A DNA stretch of 64,000 bases from Sphingobacterium chuzhouense (GTDB taxonomy: Bacteria; Bacteroidota; Bacteroidia; Sphingobacteriales; Sphingobacteriaceae). The position numbers were made by a program, and so were the translations under genes. The first letter of the stretch is position 1; the number at the start of each line of letters is the position of its first letter. Location: NCBI RefSeq assembly GCF_014692525.1, contig NZ_JACNYL010000005.1, forward strand, positions 248,001-312,000, read 5' to 3'. Below, one piece after another: positions 7,181-15,402 of the stretch. The notes under the pieces were generated by a model that searched no databases, was not told the DNA's origin, and worked only from the letters and a program-made list of their open reading frames with translations.

Positions 7181-9040
7181 ATGACGACATATAACGAAGA
7201 CAGTATACGTTCCTTAGATTGGAAAGAACATATCCGTCTACGCCCGGGTATGTATATCGGGAAATTGGGAGATGGTTCTGCTTATGACGATGGAATCTAC
7301 GTATTGTTAAAGGAGATTGTCGACAACTCCATAGACGAATTCGTGATGGGCGCCGGCAAAACGATCGACATTACTGTACACGACAATAAAGTAGCGGTAC
7401 GTGATTACGGCCGCGGAATTCCTATTGGGTCAGTAGTGGATGTTGTCTCTAAAATCAACACCGGGGGTAAATACGATAGCAAGGCATTCCAAAAATCTGT
7501 AGGTCTAAACGGTGTCGGTACGAAAGCCGTCAACGCGCTTTCCGACCAATTTACCGTACAATCATATCGTCAAGGGGTAACCCGTATTGCACAGTTTCAG
7601 CGTGGCGAATTAGTGAATGACGAGCAAAAAGAAACCACGCAACGTAACGGCACGGCGACAAGCTTCTATCCGGACGAAACAATTTTCCGAAATTACAAAT
7701 TCCGAATGGAGTTTGTAGAAAACATGATATGGAATTATGTGTTTCTTAACTCCGGGCTGGCCATCAATTTCAATGGGCAAAAGTTTATTTCTGAAAATGG
7801 ACTAAAAGACTTGCTTGAGCGTAATATTGATGCAGAATCCATGCGTTATCCGATCATCCATCTAAGAGGAGAGGATATCGAAATTGCACTGACACACGGT
7901 CAGCAATATGGTGAAGAATATTATTCTTTTGTCAATGGGCAACACACTACGCAAGGGGGCACACACCAAGCAGCATTTCGCGAAGCCGTTGTAAAAACAA
8001 TCCGGGAATTTTATAAAAAAGAATTCGATGCAGCAGATATACGTTCGTCTATTATCGCCGCGATTGCAATCAAAGTACAGGAACCTGTTTTTGAATCGCA
8101 AACAAAAACAAAACTCGGATCACAAAGTATCGGCCCTGAAGGCCCGACTGTACGTACTTTTATCAACGATTTCGTTAAAAAGGCGCTGGATGATTATTTG
8201 CATAAAAACTCGGCTACAGCCGACGCTTTGCTTAAGCGTATCTTACAATCAGAACGCGAACGAAAAGACATTGCTGGCATTAAGAAGCTTGCAAATGAGC
8301 GTGCAAAAAAAGCATCTTTGCACAATCGGAAATTGCGTGACTGCAAAATCCATTTCAATGATAAAAACGAACGTAACCTAGAAACGACATTGTTCATCAC
8401 CGAAGGAGACTCGGCTAGTGGATCGATCACCAAATCACGTGATGTACAGACCCAAGCGGTGTTCAGCTTGAAAGGTAAACCATTGAATTCCTATGGCATG
8501 TCGAAGAAAATAGTCTATGAGAACGAAGAGTTTAATTTGTTGCAACATGCGTTGAATATAGAAGATGGCCTTGACGGGCTGCGTTATAACAATATCGTTA
8601 TCGCAACAGATGCTGATGTGGATGGTATGCACATCCGCTTGCTGTTGCTTACTTTCTTTTTACAATTTTTTCCGGATCTGGTGAAGGCCGGACACGTGTC
8701 TATCCTGCAAACCCCACTATTCCGTGTGCGGAATAAAAAAGAAACGATCTATTGTTATTCGGATGAGGAACGCCAACGTGCTATTGCTAAACTAGGGGGC
8801 AAACCTGAGATAACTCGCTTCAAAGGTTTAGGTGAAATCTCTCCTTCCGAATTTGGGCTTTTCATCGGCAAAGATATGCGTTTAGATCCTGTCATTCTTT
8901 CGAAAGATAATAGACTTCCGCAATTGCTAGAATATTATATGGGTAAGAATACACCAGACAGACAGAAACATATCGTGGAAAATCTACGTATTGAAATCGA
9001 CCTGGAGGAAGAACTTGCTAAAGCCGCCGTTGCCTCCTAA
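7181..9040 (+). CDS. parE: DNA topoisomerase IV subunit B
   Basis: A 619-residue type IIA topoisomerase ATPase subunit. The GHKL ATPase domain has the N-box EIVDNSIDEF, then VRDYGRGIPIG and VGLNGVGTKAVNAL. The transducer domain carries the QTKTKLGS lysine motif at about 305-312. The TOPRIM domain has LFITEGDSASGS and ATDADVDGMHIRLLLL, and the C-terminal part has RFKGLGEISPSEF. The length and the lack of the GyrB-type insertion favour ParE over GyrB. parC is not adjacent in this window; purU follows 30 bp downstream. Confidence 0.88.
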   Translation: MTTYNEDSIRSLDWKEHIRLRPGMYIGKLGDGSAYDDGIYVLLKEIVDNSIDEFVMGAGKTIDITVHDNKVAVRDYGRGIPIGSVVDVVSKINTGGKYDSKAFQKSVGLNGVGTKAVNALSDQFTVQSYRQGVTRIAQFQRGELVNDEQKETTQRNGTATSFYPDETIFRNYKFRMEFVENMIWNYVFLNSGLAINFNGQKFISENGLKDLLERNIDAESMRYPIIHLRGEDIEIALTHGQQYGEEYYSFVNGQHTTQGGTHQAAFREAVVKTIREFYKKEFDAADIRSSIIAAIAIKVQEPVFESQTKTKLGSQSIGPEGPTVRTFINDFVKKALDDYLHKNSATADALLKRILQSERERKDIAGIKKLANERAKKASLHNRKLRDCKIHFNDKNERNLETTLFITEGDSASGSITKSRDVQTQAVFSLKGKPLNSYGMSKKIVYENEEFNLLQHALNIEDGLDGLRYNNIVIATDADVDGMHIRLLLLTFFLQFFPDLVKAGHVSILQTPLFRVRNKKETIYCYSDEERQRAIAKLGGKPEITRFKGLGEISPSEFGLFIGKDMRLDPVILSKDNRLPQLLEYYMGKNTPDRQKHIVENLRIEIDLEEELAKAAVAS

Positions 9041-9070
9041 AAAACATCGGTATTTTTTACAATGTAAATA

Positions 9071-9913
9071 ATGAACAACCAAACCTTAATACTTATCCAG
9101 TGTCAAGATGCAGTGGGCCTGGTTGCCAGTGTCGCACATGTTATCGCTAAGCATCATTTAAATATCGTCACCATGCGGGAATTTGTTGACGAAGAAAATC
9201 GCAAATTCTTTGTCCGTGTGGTATGTAGCGGCGTGCCGGCTGCTACTCCACTATTGCAACGGGATTTGGAAGACAACTTACCTGCTCACGCACAGGTGTC
9301 CATCAATCCTGCTCGTGAAAAGAAGCTTGTTATCTTAGTAACTAAAGAACATCATTGCCTTGCGGACATCCTTGTACGTCATTTTTTCAAAACACTTAAT
9401 GCTTCTGTAAAAGCAGTAGTCGGCAACTACGAAGTGCTGAAAGAATTTACCGAGAAGTTCAATATTCCTTATCATTATATATCTCATGAAAACAAAAGCA
9501 AGGAAGCGTTTGAGCAGGAACTAGCAGAAACCATTGCACCATACCAACCGGATTATATCGTGCTGGCAAAGTTTATGCGTATTCTCTCTCCCACTTTCGT
9601 GGCAAGGTTTGAGGGCAAGCTCATTAATATACATCATTCTTTCCTCCCTGCATTCATTGGCGCAAATCCTTACCGACAGGCCTATAAACGTGGGGTAAAG
9701 ATTATCGGCGCAACGGCACACTACGTCACCAACGACCTGGATGAGGGACCAATCATCGTACAACGTACTAAATCGATCAACCACAGTTATGATGTTCCCA
9801 ATTTGGTTACAGCAGGGAAGGAAATTGAAAAAGCGGTATTAAGCCAAGCCATCCATTTGCTGACGGAAGACCGAGTGATGCTACAGGGCAATAAGACGAT
9901 TGTTTTTGAGTAG
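9071..9913 (+). CDS. purU: Formyltetrahydrofolate deformylase
   Basis: A 280-residue PurU which hydrolyses 10-formyltetrahydrofolate to tetrahydrofolate and formate, balancing one-carbon pools and feeding formate to purine synthesis. The N-terminal ACT domain (about 1-80) starts LILIQCQDAVGLVASVAHVI. The C-terminal formyltransferase-fold domain contains the catalytic set N-H-D: INIHHSFLPAFIGANPY, GVKIIGATAHYVT and LDEGPIIVQ. It begins 30 bp after parE and may be read through from it. Confidence 0.93.
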   Translation: MNNQTLILIQCQDAVGLVASVAHVIAKHHLNIVTMREFVDEENRKFFVRVVCSGVPAATPLLQRDLEDNLPAHAQVSINPAREKKLVILVTKEHHCLADILVRHFFKTLNASVKAVVGNYEVLKEFTEKFNIPYHYISHENKSKEAFEQELAETIAPYQPDYIVLAKFMRILSPTFVARFEGKLINIHHSFLPAFIGANPYRQAYKRGVKIIGATAHYVTNDLDEGPIIVQRTKSINHSYDVPNLVTAGKEIEKAVLSQAIHLLTEDRVMLQGNKTIVFE

Positions 9914-10012
9914 AGATACAAGAGAAAAATGACCGAAATCATTTTTATATAACACTTACGTTATTTTATACCCGAGTGGAATTGCTGTATTTTGTAATGA
10001 TACACTATACAC

Positions 10013-11827
10013 ATGAAACACGCGTTCCACATCCCCGTATTGGGGTTAGCTTTCTCCATTGACTCTCCATTAAAAGTTGCAAAATTTGGTATCTCCTCAG
10101 TTATGTCTATCGTAGACGATGAGCTTATCGAACGTATACGAGCATTCCACGCGCACGAAAACCAGCTTTATTATGTTCCTATAAAGAAAACGGAGGAAGA
10201 TTATCGCGCTAAGCGAATCACCGCTTATCTCAATTTAGTACAGCAGATTATTGATACACAGATTTTTCATATCAAGAACGAGGAGTTCTTACCAGATTCC
10301 GATTTGACAAAATATTTCGAGCTATTGCCAGATACCGATCTAAGCAAACGACGTTATAAAAAAATGTTAGCTTCCGATGATGGAGTTGAAAAAGCAACTT
10401 TGGAGGAAGAACTAAAAGCGATGGTTGTCCCCGGAGAAATTGACGTCAACATTATGGCAAAGGTTGACAAGCTCAACGTGGATGCAAAAGGAAATATGTT
10501 AGACGAAAAATATTCGGACGCTTTATCGGCATTACGAGGTTTCGCCCAATCTAACTTACGATCTTCCGTTGTGTTATCAGCCGGTATGAATCCTCGTCTA
10601 TATAATTACCTTACCGAATTACCGGCTTTCTTTCCAAATCGATATGGTGTATTGGAGAAGAAGATTATCTTGAAAGTATCAGACTATCGCTCTGCCTACA
10701 TTCAAGCAAAATACCTTGCTAAAAAAGGATTATGGGTTTCAGAATTTCGCATAGAGTCCGGGTTAAATTGTGGAGGGCACGCTTTCGCAACAGACGGTTA
10801 TTTACTAGGCCCTATTCTGGAAGAGTTTAAACAAAAGAAAGAGGAACTTGTTCAAGAACTCTCCGGCATATATAGAGCATCCCTCCTTGAAAAGGGGATA
10901 TCGAATGTACACACGCTCCCTATCAGATTCAGTGTGCAGGGGGGAATAGGGACAGCTGAAGAACAAACATTCCTTTTAACCTATTATGGCTTTGATAGTG
11001 CCGGATGGGGCTCACCGTTTTTATTAGTTCCGGAAGCAACTACGGTTGACAACGATACATTAACCAAATTAACGCAAGCAGATAAAGCCGATTTTTATCT
11101 AAGCGATTCTTCCCCACTTGGCGTCCCATTCAATAATTTTAAAGGAAGTACAGCGGAGCAAAGACGGATGGAACGTATTGCCAAGGGCATTCCCGGAAGT
11201 CCCTGCACAAAGAAATATCTGGTATCCAATACGGAGTTTTCGGACGTCCCCATATGTACAGCTTCCCGTGTTTATCAGCATGCTAAAATTAAAGAATTAA
11301 AAAATCGCCAGCTTCCCGAAACAGAATTTCAGGAGCAGTTTGATAAAACTACAGCAAAAACCTGCTTGTGTGAGGGGCTTGCCGCTTCTGCCTATCTGAA
11401 ATATAATATACAGAAGCCCAAAGAGATTACGGCTGTTTCTATCTGCCCAGGTCCAAATATCGCCTATTTTAAGAGAACGTATTCCCTTCAAGAAATGATA
11501 GATCATATTTATGGTCGCCGTCCACTGGACTTGAAAAATAGGCCTCATATGTTTCTAAACGAACTGCATCTCTATGTAGACTACCTTCAGAACTTAGTAA
11601 AAAACAGTTTTGACGATATAAAAAAGCTGAAAGTTATCCAAAGATTTAAAGATCAACTCTTACAAGGGATAATTTACTATCGTACGATAACAAAAGAAAT
11701 GGAAAAATTTGGCTTCAAGGAAACGCGGAGTTTCATATCTGCCTTAAGCGATTACGAACAGAGCTTAAAAGGACAGAAAAAGGAATCTGTAAATTTATAT
11801 TTTTCGAAATTTCCCAAAAACGCCTAG
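10013..11827 (+). CDS. Unrecognised 604-residue protein, TIM-barrel/nitronate-monooxygenase-like with a cysteine-rich C-terminal half
   Basis: I do not recognise this family by name. The N-terminus (IPVLGLAFSIDSPLKVAKFG at 7-26) resembles the start of FMN-dependent nitronate-monooxygenase or glutamate-synthase-like barrels. SGLNCGGHAFATDG (249-262) and VQGGIGTAEEQT, followed by GFDSAGWGSPFLLVPEATT (308-344), resemble the phosphate-binding end of such a barrel. A 100-residue charged insertion lies at about 80-180. Six cysteines (C253, C398, C415, C451, C453, C478) lie in conserved-looking contexts (GSPCTKKY, VPICTASR, KTCLCEGL, SICPGPN) and could hold a metal or iron-sulfur cluster. The assignment is inference from motif resemblance. 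Its 3' end overlaps the convergent methyltransferase by 33 bp. Confidence 0.6.
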   Translation: MKHAFHIPVLGLAFSIDSPLKVAKFGISSVMSIVDDELIERIRAFHAHENQLYYVPIKKTEEDYRAKRITAYLNLVQQIIDTQIFHIKNEEFLPDSDLTKYFELLPDTDLSKRRYKKMLASDDGVEKATLEEELKAMVVPGEIDVNIMAKVDKLNVDAKGNMLDEKYSDALSALRGFAQSNLRSSVVLSAGMNPRLYNYLTELPAFFPNRYGVLEKKIILKVSDYRSAYIQAKYLAKKGLWVSEFRIESGLNCGGHAFATDGYLLGPILEEFKQKKEELVQELSGIYRASLLEKGISNVHTLPIRFSVQGGIGTAEEQTFLLTYYGFDSAGWGSPFLLVPEATTVDNDTLTKLTQADKADFYLSDSSPLGVPFNNFKGSTAEQRRMERIAKGIPGSPCTKKYLVSNTEFSDVPICTASRVYQHAKIKELKNRQLPETEFQEQFDKTTAKTCLCEGLAASAYLKYNIQKPKEITAVSICPGPNIAYFKRTYSLQEMIDHIYGRRPLDLKNRPHMFLNELHLYVDYLQNLVKNSFDDIKKLKVIQRFKDQLLQGIIYYRTITKEMEKFGFKETRSFISALSDYEQSLKGQKKESVNLYFSKFPKNA

Positions 11828-12691
11828 AGGAAGTTTAGATCCTGCGGTCGCTTGTAAATAAAGTTCCCCTATTTCCAAATTTTCCACATGTGGTAAAGCC
11901 GTTCTTATCAGATTCTCCACAATGACTGAGGAAAATCCTAAAGAATAGGTATTCAAAATAAGGAAATGTTCTTCGGGATCGAGAAGTTGCACGACATCGC
12001 GCATCATTTCCATAATATGATCCTCAAGCTTCCACTTTTCCCCCTTCGGTCCATGTCCGTATGCAGGAGGATCCAATATAATGCCATGGTATCTATTTCC
12101 ACGTTTTAATTCTCTTTTAACGAATTTAAGCGCATCCTCTACCACCCAACGGATATTATCCAGTCCGGATAATTCTTGATTTTCGTTTGCCCAAGTTACG
12201 ACCTGTTTAATAGAATCCACATGTGTTGTATCCGCCCCTGCTGCTTTCGCAATTAACGAAGCCCCTCCTGTATAAGCAAATAAATTCAATACTTTAGGGT
12301 TAGGAGTTTTAAAAGATTTAACAGACTCCGATATATAATCCCAATTCACCGCTTGTTCGGGGAATATTCCAACGTGCTTGAACGAGGTTAGCGCCAAACG
12401 GAATTTAATTGCGACGTCTTTATTTTTATAAGTAATATGCCAACGATCTTGTGTTTGGGGATTTTTCTTCAACCAATCACCAGAAGTTGCCGACCGTCCT
12501 TTAAAGCGGATATGGTGTGTTTTCGTCCATTCCGCTTCCGATAGGGTTTTCGGCCATACGGCCTGAGGCTCAGGACGAATCAAAATAAAATCACCAAATC
12601 GTTCTAATTTTTCGAAATCACCACAATCGATCAGCTCGTAATCTTTCCAGTATTGTGGTGTAAGAAGTTGTATGTTTGTTGTTGAAGTCAA
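11795..12691 (-). CDS. Class I SAM-dependent methyltransferase, RlmI/RlmK-like catalytic domain
   Basis: A 298-residue protein resembling the catalytic half of 23S rRNA cytosine-C5/guanine methyltransferases (RlmI/RlmK type), without the N-terminal PUA domain. The SAM motif is VLNLFAYTGGASLIAKAAGA, with an acidic residue in THVDSIKQVVTWANEN. The IILDPPAYGHGPKG motif is the DPPAY/F motif of base methyltransferases, and LLDPEEHFLILNTYS follows. The start appears to be a TTG (12691): no ATG occurs before the conserved region and an in-frame stop lies four codons further upstream. Its substrate is not determined here. Confidence 0.75.
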   Translation of the reverse strand: MTSTTNIQLLTPQYWKDYELIDCGDFEKLERFGDFILIRPEPQAVWPKTLSEAEWTKTHHIRFKGRSATSGDWLKKNPQTQDRWHITYKNKDVAIKFRLALTSFKHVGIFPEQAVNWDYISESVKSFKTPNPKVLNLFAYTGGASLIAKAAGADTTHVDSIKQVVTWANENQELSGLDNIRWVVEDALKFVKRELKRGNRYHGIILDPPAYGHGPKGEKWKLEDHIMEMMRDVVQLLDPEEHFLILNTYSLGFSSVIVENLIRTALPHVENLEIGELYLQATAGSKLPLGVFGKFRKI

Positions 12692-12697
12692 TTTCAG

Positions 12698-12750
12698 ATA
12701 TTAGATGTCAGACATTAAAAACATCACAAAGATAAATATTAGATGTGAGA
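12698..12750. repeat. Pair of 15-bp direct repeats between the methyltransferase and mlaF
   Basis: ATATTAGATGTCAGA at 12698-12712 recurs as ATATTAGATGTGAGA at 12736-12750 (14 of 15 identical, offset 38 bp). The minus-strand -7 box at 12727-12734 lies between the copies. Confidence 0.6.
12727..12734 (-). promoter_or_regulatory. -7 promoter box for the methyltransferase
   Basis: CAAAGATA on the plus strand is TATCTTTG on the minus strand. It lies 36 nt upstream of the TTG start at 12691, which supports that start and a leader of about 31 nt. Confidence 0.45.
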
Positions 12751-12757
12751 TGTTGTA

Positions 12758-13513
12758 TTATTTAATGGAATCCCTTGCTGCTTTCATCAACGGACTTGCA
12801 AAGACAAAATCATTCAATTCCTGTACATCCGAACGCAACATCTCCTCATTGGATCCTTCCCAGAACTTTTGTCCTTTGTATAAAAACATAATATAATCAC
12901 CGATTCCCATCACGGAGTTCATATCGTGCGTTACCACGACAGTCGTACATTGATATTCCTCTGTCAACTCTTGAATTAACTCGTCTATCAGTATGGAAGT
13001 CGCCGGATCAAGACCGGAGTTCGGTTCATCACAAAACAAATACTTAGGACTCATACTAATGGCCCTCGCAATACCTACCCTCTTTTTCATTCCTCCTGAA
13101 AGTTCAGATGGATACAATTTATTTGCATTCTTTAAATTCACCCTGTCGAGACAGAAGTTCGCACGTTCTATCTTCTCCTCTTGGCTCATATCGGTAAACA
13201 TGCTCAATGCAAAAGTAATATTCTGTTCTACGGTCATAGAGTCGAACAAAGCAGAGTTTTGGAACAACATGCCAATGTTCCGTCGGATGGGTACACGTTC
13301 CTCGAAATCCATTTCCGTAAACTCCTGCTGATCGAAAAACACCTTCCCCTGATCGGGTTCATGCAAACCAACGATGCATTTTAACACCGTACTTTTACCT
13401 GAGCCCGAGCCTCCGATGATTAAGTTCACCTTGCCCGGTTCAAAAATGGCATCTATCCCTTTCAATACCTCATTATCACCAAATGATTTGTATATATTTT
13501 GAATCTCAATCAT
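12758..13513 (-). CDS. mlaF: ABC transporter ATPase, MlaF-like
   Basis: A 251-residue ATPase with Walker A GGSGSGKST, signature ELSGGMKKRVGIARA, Walker B YLFCDEPNSGLDP and switch histidine VVVTHDM. The partner permease is of the MlaE type, so the pair probably moves phospholipid between the outer and inner membranes (lipid-asymmetry maintenance) or a related lipid. The ATG at 13513 (MIEIQNIYKSFG) is chosen, 5 bp after the permease stop; an upstream start at 13552 would add 13 unusual residues and overlap mlaE. No MCE-domain substrate-binding protein (MlaD) is adjacent. Confidence 0.88.
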   Translation of the reverse strand: MIEIQNIYKSFGDNEVLKGIDAIFEPGKVNLIIGGSGSGKSTVLKCIVGLHEPDQGKVFFDQQEFTEMDFEERVPIRRNIGMLFQNSALFDSMTVEQNITFALSMFTDMSQEEKIERANFCLDRVNLKNANKLYPSELSGGMKKRVGIARAISMSPKYLFCDEPNSGLDPATSILIDELIQELTEEYQCTTVVVTHDMNSVMGIGDYIMFLYKGQKFWEGSNEEMLRSDVQELNDFVFASPLMKAARDSIK

Positions 13514-13518
13514 AAATT

Positions 13519-14253
13519 TTAAAGCATCAATGCGGTAATAATATAATCGCAAGCCAAAATCGCAATACAGCCAATCACCACTGCTTTTGTTCCTGCTTGT
13601 CCAACCTCCAATGCCCCACCTCTGACATAAAAACCTTTATACGCCGGAACTGAAGTAATAATAAATCCATAAATTATAGCTTTTACAATGGCTACTGTTA
13701 CCGTAAAACCATTAAAACCTTCTTGTATCCCTTGTATATAATCTGACGGTGCTACAGCACCCGATAGACTACCTCCTATTAATCCACCGGTAATAGCACA
13801 GAAAATGGCAATGATAACCAATACCGGAACCATGATAACACCTGCGATTATCTTAGGTAAGATCAAAAAGCCAGGTGCATTGATGCCCATGATCTCTAGC
13901 GCATCGATTTGTTCCGTTACACGCATGGAGCCTATTTGGGAAGAAATAGCAGACCCAACCTTCCCCATCAACACCAAACCCGAAATAGTCGGCCCCAGTT
14001 CTAAAATATTGGAATCCCGGTTGATTTGTCCGATAACTGTACTTGGAATAAGATCAGATACCAGCTGAAAGGCGATTTGTAACGTCATAACCGCTCCAAT
14101 GAACGTAGAAATAATCAAAATTAAGCTTAACGAGCCTATGCCTATTTCATTCATCTCATGAAAAATTTCTTTTAAATATATCTTCCATTTTTCGGGTTTT
14201 TTGAAGACCTTTCTCAACAACAGGATATAGGAACCAAAATGATGAAATATCAT
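13519..14253 (-). CDS. mlaE: MlaE family lipid ABC transporter permease
   Basis: A 244-residue permease with about five membrane segments. The family-defining stretch near 50-130 includes FIGAVMTLQIAFQL, LGPTISGLVLMGKVGSAISSQIG and MRVTEQIDALEIMGINAP, the E-x-D-A-L/M-x2-M-G-I loop that contacts the ATPase. The tail VVIGCIAILACDYIITALML is also typical. It is the first gene of a two-gene operon with mlaF (5 bp spacing). No strong -7 box is seen immediately upstream. Confidence 0.9.
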   Translation of the reverse strand: MIFHHFGSYILLLRKVFKKPEKWKIYLKEIFHEMNEIGIGSLSLILIISTFIGAVMTLQIAFQLVSDLIPSTVIGQINRDSNILELGPTISGLVLMGKVGSAISSQIGSMRVTEQIDALEIMGINAPGFLILPKIIAGVIMVPVLVIIAIFCAITGGLIGGSLSGAVAPSDYIQGIQEGFNGFTVTVAIVKAIIYGFIITSVPAYKGFYVRGGALEVGQAGTKAVVIGCIAILACDYIITALML

Positions 14254-14391
14254 AGAATAATCGACGTTTCGTTAAATACTATTGCAATATACACATTTGC
14301 GTGGAAGAAATTTCACCGATGGAATGGTTTCTTTCACCGAAAGTATTAACAACATAACCTAAAAGTAGTTTTATAAAAAAATCGTAACTTG

Positions 14392-14399
14392 TAGTTTTG
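14392..14399 (+). promoter_or_regulatory. -7 promoter box for the LiaF-like gene
   Basis: TAGTTTTG is an exact TAnnTTTG match 22 nt before the ATG at 14421. A possible TTG start at 14397 lies inside this box and is therefore rejected. Confidence 0.5.
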
Positions 14400-14420
14400 A
14401 GCTGTTATATTTACAGAAGT

Positions 14421-15347
14421 ATGGAGAATAAGTTAACATCCGGCATTTGGTTTGTCTTTATAGGACTAGTTCTTTTGTTGCACAATCTGGACATTATACA
14501 TTTTAATTTTTGGGCAACAATCAAATATTGGCCTTTGCTCATTATTATTGTCGGTATCAACTTAATTGCCCAAAATAAGACCTATGGAAATTATATTAAA
14601 ATTGGCTGTAATGTTCTGTTTTTAGGGTGGATTTTATACGTGGGTATGACGGCTCCTAAAACAGATTGGTCGGAACAACTTTTTAACAGCAAAAACATCA
14701 ATGTCGGTAATATCGATGATAGTGGACCGCTGTCGAACGCTGTGCATACACCATTTGATCCTACAGTGGAAGAGTCTACTTTAGAGTTTAATGGAGGAGC
14801 TGGAAAATTTGAAATGAAGGTCGGTGAAAAAGCCAATCTGGTTTCTGCCAAAGCAAAGACTGACGACATGGGTATGAATATGAAGACAACGCAAGAGGAA
14901 GGTAAACAAAAAGTCGTTATCAATGCAAAGCCAACCTCAAAAAGCAAAAAGTCTGACGCGGTCCTAATAAATCTTCACCCTGATGTGCTTTGGAGCTTAA
15001 ATTTAAACTATGGTGCCGCTAACATTAACAACGATCTGTCCACATTGAAATTCAAAAATCTGGAAATAAACATGGGCGCAAGTAATATGGATCTCACGTT
15101 AGGAACTCCAAAGGCCGGCATTTCTAAAATTGATATTGCTACCGGTGCGTCGAAAATCCATTTCCGCATCCCAAAGGACGCTGCCGTTAAAGTTGAATAT
15201 ACTTCTATTTTATCGAAAAATTCTTTTGAGGGTTTTGAAACCAACGAAAGTGGCATTGCAAAAACAGCAAATTATAACGAAGCGGAAAATAGATTTGATA
15301 TCGAGCTGGAAGGAGCCGCCAATAATTTCACCATAACCCGATATTGA
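14421..15347 (+). CDS. LiaF-like envelope-stress membrane protein
   Basis: A 308-residue protein. The first 75 residues hold about three short membrane segments of the LiaI/LiaF transmembrane type (GIWFVFIGLVLLLHNL, YWPLLIIIVGINLIA, LFLGWILYVGM). The rest is a beta-rich domain made of repeating units such as LEFNGGAGKFEMKVG, LNLNYGAANINNDLS, LEINMGASNMDLTLG and IDIATGASKIHFRI. This looks like the right-handed beta-helix of LiaF/DUF4097-type proteins. A role in sensing or modulating cell-envelope stress is inferred from the family. No two-component partner is adjacent. The start is the ATG at 14421, downstream of the promoter box. Confidence 0.75.
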   Translation: MENKLTSGIWFVFIGLVLLLHNLDIIHFNFWATIKYWPLLIIIVGINLIAQNKTYGNYIKIGCNVLFLGWILYVGMTAPKTDWSEQLFNSKNINVGNIDDSGPLSNAVHTPFDPTVEESTLEFNGGAGKFEMKVGEKANLVSAKAKTDDMGMNMKTTQEEGKQKVVINAKPTSKSKKSDAVLINLHPDVLWSLNLNYGAANINNDLSTLKFKNLEINMGASNMDLTLGTPKAGISKIDIATGASKIHFRIPKDAAVKVEYTSILSKNSFEGFETNESGIAKTANYNEAENRFDIELEGAANNFTITRY

Positions 15348-15385
15348 TATAGCATATTGCAAAAAGTAAAATGAGAAAAAAAAGC

Positions 15386-15393
15386 TAACTTTG
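15386..15393 (+). promoter_or_regulatory. -7 promoter box for ispG
   Basis: TAACTTTG is an exact TAnnTTTG match whose last base lies 10 nt before the ispG ATG (15403). By comparison with the SRP RNA the start site would be near 15398, leaving a 5-nt leader. Confidence 0.55.
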
Positions 15394-15402
15394 TATCTAC
15401 GC

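Noticed and set aside
7181..9040. GyrB instead of ParE
   Set aside because: Length near 620 residues and the lack of an inserted domain in the TOPRIM half fit Bacteroidota ParE better; a search would settle it.
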